Source of the DNA: Fidelibacterota bacterium SCGC AAA160-B08
Lineage (GTDB): Bacteria > Fidelibacterota > Marinisomatia > Marinisomatales > Marinisomataceae
NCBI GenBank assembly: GCA_000402755.1
Contig: AQSD01000003.1
Location: 1-64,000, forward strand
Length of the DNA stretch: 64,000 nt
Direction: 5' to 3'
Shown: positions 63,145 through 64,000 of the stretch, in pieces
Position numbering within the stretch: position 1 is the stretch's first letter
Layout: the number at the start of each line of letters is the position of its first letter
The notes under the pieces: generated by a model
The model's input: the letters and a program-made list of their open reading frames with translations, nothing else
What the model was told of the DNA's origin: nothing
Database searches by the model: none
Position numbers and translations under genes: made by a program

Positions 63145-64000
63145 GCTTGATTAGATATTTTGTGCTTTAAGCTATCAATCATGTCTTTATCTTCTTTATC
63201 TATTCCCAGTAGTGCATAAAAAGAAAAATATCCAATAAATATAAGAGAAATAGCGACTAGTAAGTACAAAATTAGATTTAAAAGTGAAGATGAATAGTCT
63301 AGCAGGTTTAAAACATATCTCTGAAGTAAAAAGATTGTTAATGCTGTTAAAACTCCAGATAATAAAGGCTTGAATAGCTTTGATGAAAAAACATTCAAAT
63401 TCAATATATAATAATTTTCAAAAAACCTTAAAAAACTAATAAAAAATAAAGCAATTGTAGTAGCAGAAGCGGCTCCTATAATGCCATACTGTGGAATCAA
63501 AATAATATTCATAATAATATTAATCGTTAAAGCTGCTAATACATTTAACAAATTTATATTTGAAAAACCGCTCATCGTTAACGATGAAGAACCTAAGCCA
63601 AAAAAAGCTTGAATCATTATTCCAACTGATAAAATCTTTAGTGCTAAGCCATTATCAAATTCATTTCCAAATAACATTAGCATTGGATTAGAGAATAGCA
63701 TTAAAAAAATAAATAAAGGCAAACATCCTACAAATATCCATTTTGTTGATAACTGATAAATCTCTTTCATTTTTTCTGAATTATTTTCATGAAAATATTG
63801 TGAGAAGAGAGGTGCAAATATGCCTGCAAATGCAAATAATATCATTCTAATAAGGCCAGCGGTCCTTTCAATGGGATGATACTTACCTACTGCACTTGCA
63901 TCAGAAAAAATGCCTAGCATTAATATATCTGTCCAGTGCATAATGATACCAATTGCTGAAACAAACATTAACGGAATAGAGAATTTTAAAATTTTTGTAT
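63141..64000 (-). CDS. Polysaccharide/oligosaccharide flippase (MOP superfamily), C-terminal part, cut by window end
   Basis: The frame is open to the window edge, so the first ATG at 63968 is only an internal Met; the upstream part is outside. The visible ~286 residues contain about eight or nine hydrophobic helices, with the family pattern MHWTDILMLGIFSDASAVGKYHPIERTAGLIRM and QYGIIGAASATTIA. Members of this group flip undecaprenyl- or lipid-linked glycans. Coupled with the YfhO-like gene, it probably belongs to a surface-glycan pathway. Confidence 0.8.
   Translation of the reverse strand, partial: TKILKFSIPLMFVSAIGIIMHWTDILMLGIFSDASAVGKYHPIERTAGLIRMILFAFAGIFAPLFSQYFHENNSEKMKEIYQLSTKWIFVGCLPLFIFLMLFSNPMLMLFGNEFDNGLALKILSVGIMIQAFFGLGSSSLTMSGFSNINLLNVLAALTINIIMNIILIPQYGIIGAASATTIALFFISFLRFFENYYILNLNVFSSKLFKPLLSGVLTALTIFLLQRYVLNLLDYSSSLLNLILYLLVAISLIFIGYFSFYALLGIDKEDKDMIDSLKHKISNQA

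Noticed and set aside
1..64000. tRNA genes, rRNA, riboswitches, CRISPR arrays and insertion sequences
   Set aside because: All gaps are under about 140 bases and none shows cloverleaf, repeat-spacer or inverted-terminal structure that I can recognise; a tRNAscan/Infernal run would be decisive.

Overview
The window is a dense stretch of AT-rich bacterial chromosome (about 30% G+C by eye on sampled lines). It carries about 60 protein-coding genes and no recognisable rRNA, tRNA, CRISPR array or insertion sequence. No stretch above 300 bases lacks a gene; the longest gap is about 140 bases. The gene set is that of a diderm: LptG, a LapA-domain protein, periplasmic HtrA and DsbD, and SPOR proteins. 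High A+T, tiny spacers and overlapping convergent genes suggest a streamlined, probably marine bacterium. I favour the FCB side of the tree, possibly Marinimicrobia (SAR406), but this is an impression and no phylogenetic marker was tested.

Layout. (1) 2-1174: 3' part of an OPT-family transporter. (2) 1179-19960, minus strand: a SPOR protein, a membrane TPR protein, a LapA-domain protein, miaB, an M23 peptidase and a small unknown gene. A strong hairpin separates these from a dcw division/wall cluster read mraZ-rsmH-ftsL-ftsI-murD-ftsW-murG-murC-murB-ftsQ-ftsA-ftsZ, headed by a RodZ-like gene and maf. murE, murF, mraY and ddl are absent from it. (3) 20016-32811: aconitase, gatB, rpmB (minus), a dihydrouridine synthase, P5C dehydrogenase, sucC-sucD-ndk, a SPOR protein, and rpmF-fabD-fabG-acpP-fabF, from which plsX and fabH are missing. 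(4) 32808-36835, minus strand: phosphoglucose/phosphomannose isomerase, a polyprenyl diphosphate synthase, a eukaryotic-type phosphomannomutase and an AGCS symporter. (5) 36858-39793: lptG, then two atypical genes that converge: a protein resembling the helical domain of DNA base-hypermodification enzymes, and an APH-fold kinase of clearly higher G+C. This is the most accessory-looking part of the window. (6) 39838-53096, minus strand: ileS-dksA/traR-lspA-rluD-xer-pckA, then pyrF-pyrE-patatin-dsbD-htrA. (7) 53174-56473: a GNAT acetyltransferase and two Na+-coupled symporters. (8) 56439-64000, minus strand: a flippase (cut by the window end), a YfhO-like membrane protein, yajC, def, fmt, a PASTA protein, a lipoprotein and hflX.

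The metabolic genes suggest use of peptides and amino acids (OPT, AGCS, SSS and DAACS transporters, P5C dehydrogenase) feeding the TCA cycle (aconitase, succinyl-CoA synthetase), with PEP carboxykinase for gluconeogenesis and a F6P to Man-6-P to Man-1-P route for glycans.

Points most worth attention: the hypermodification-like gene next to the foreign kinase; two genes whose conserved N-termini can only be reached from AUU or AUC starts, each behind a well placed Shine-Dalgarno; the gapped dcw and fab clusters; and the near-complete absence of terminators, with five of six convergent pairs overlapping at their stop codons.
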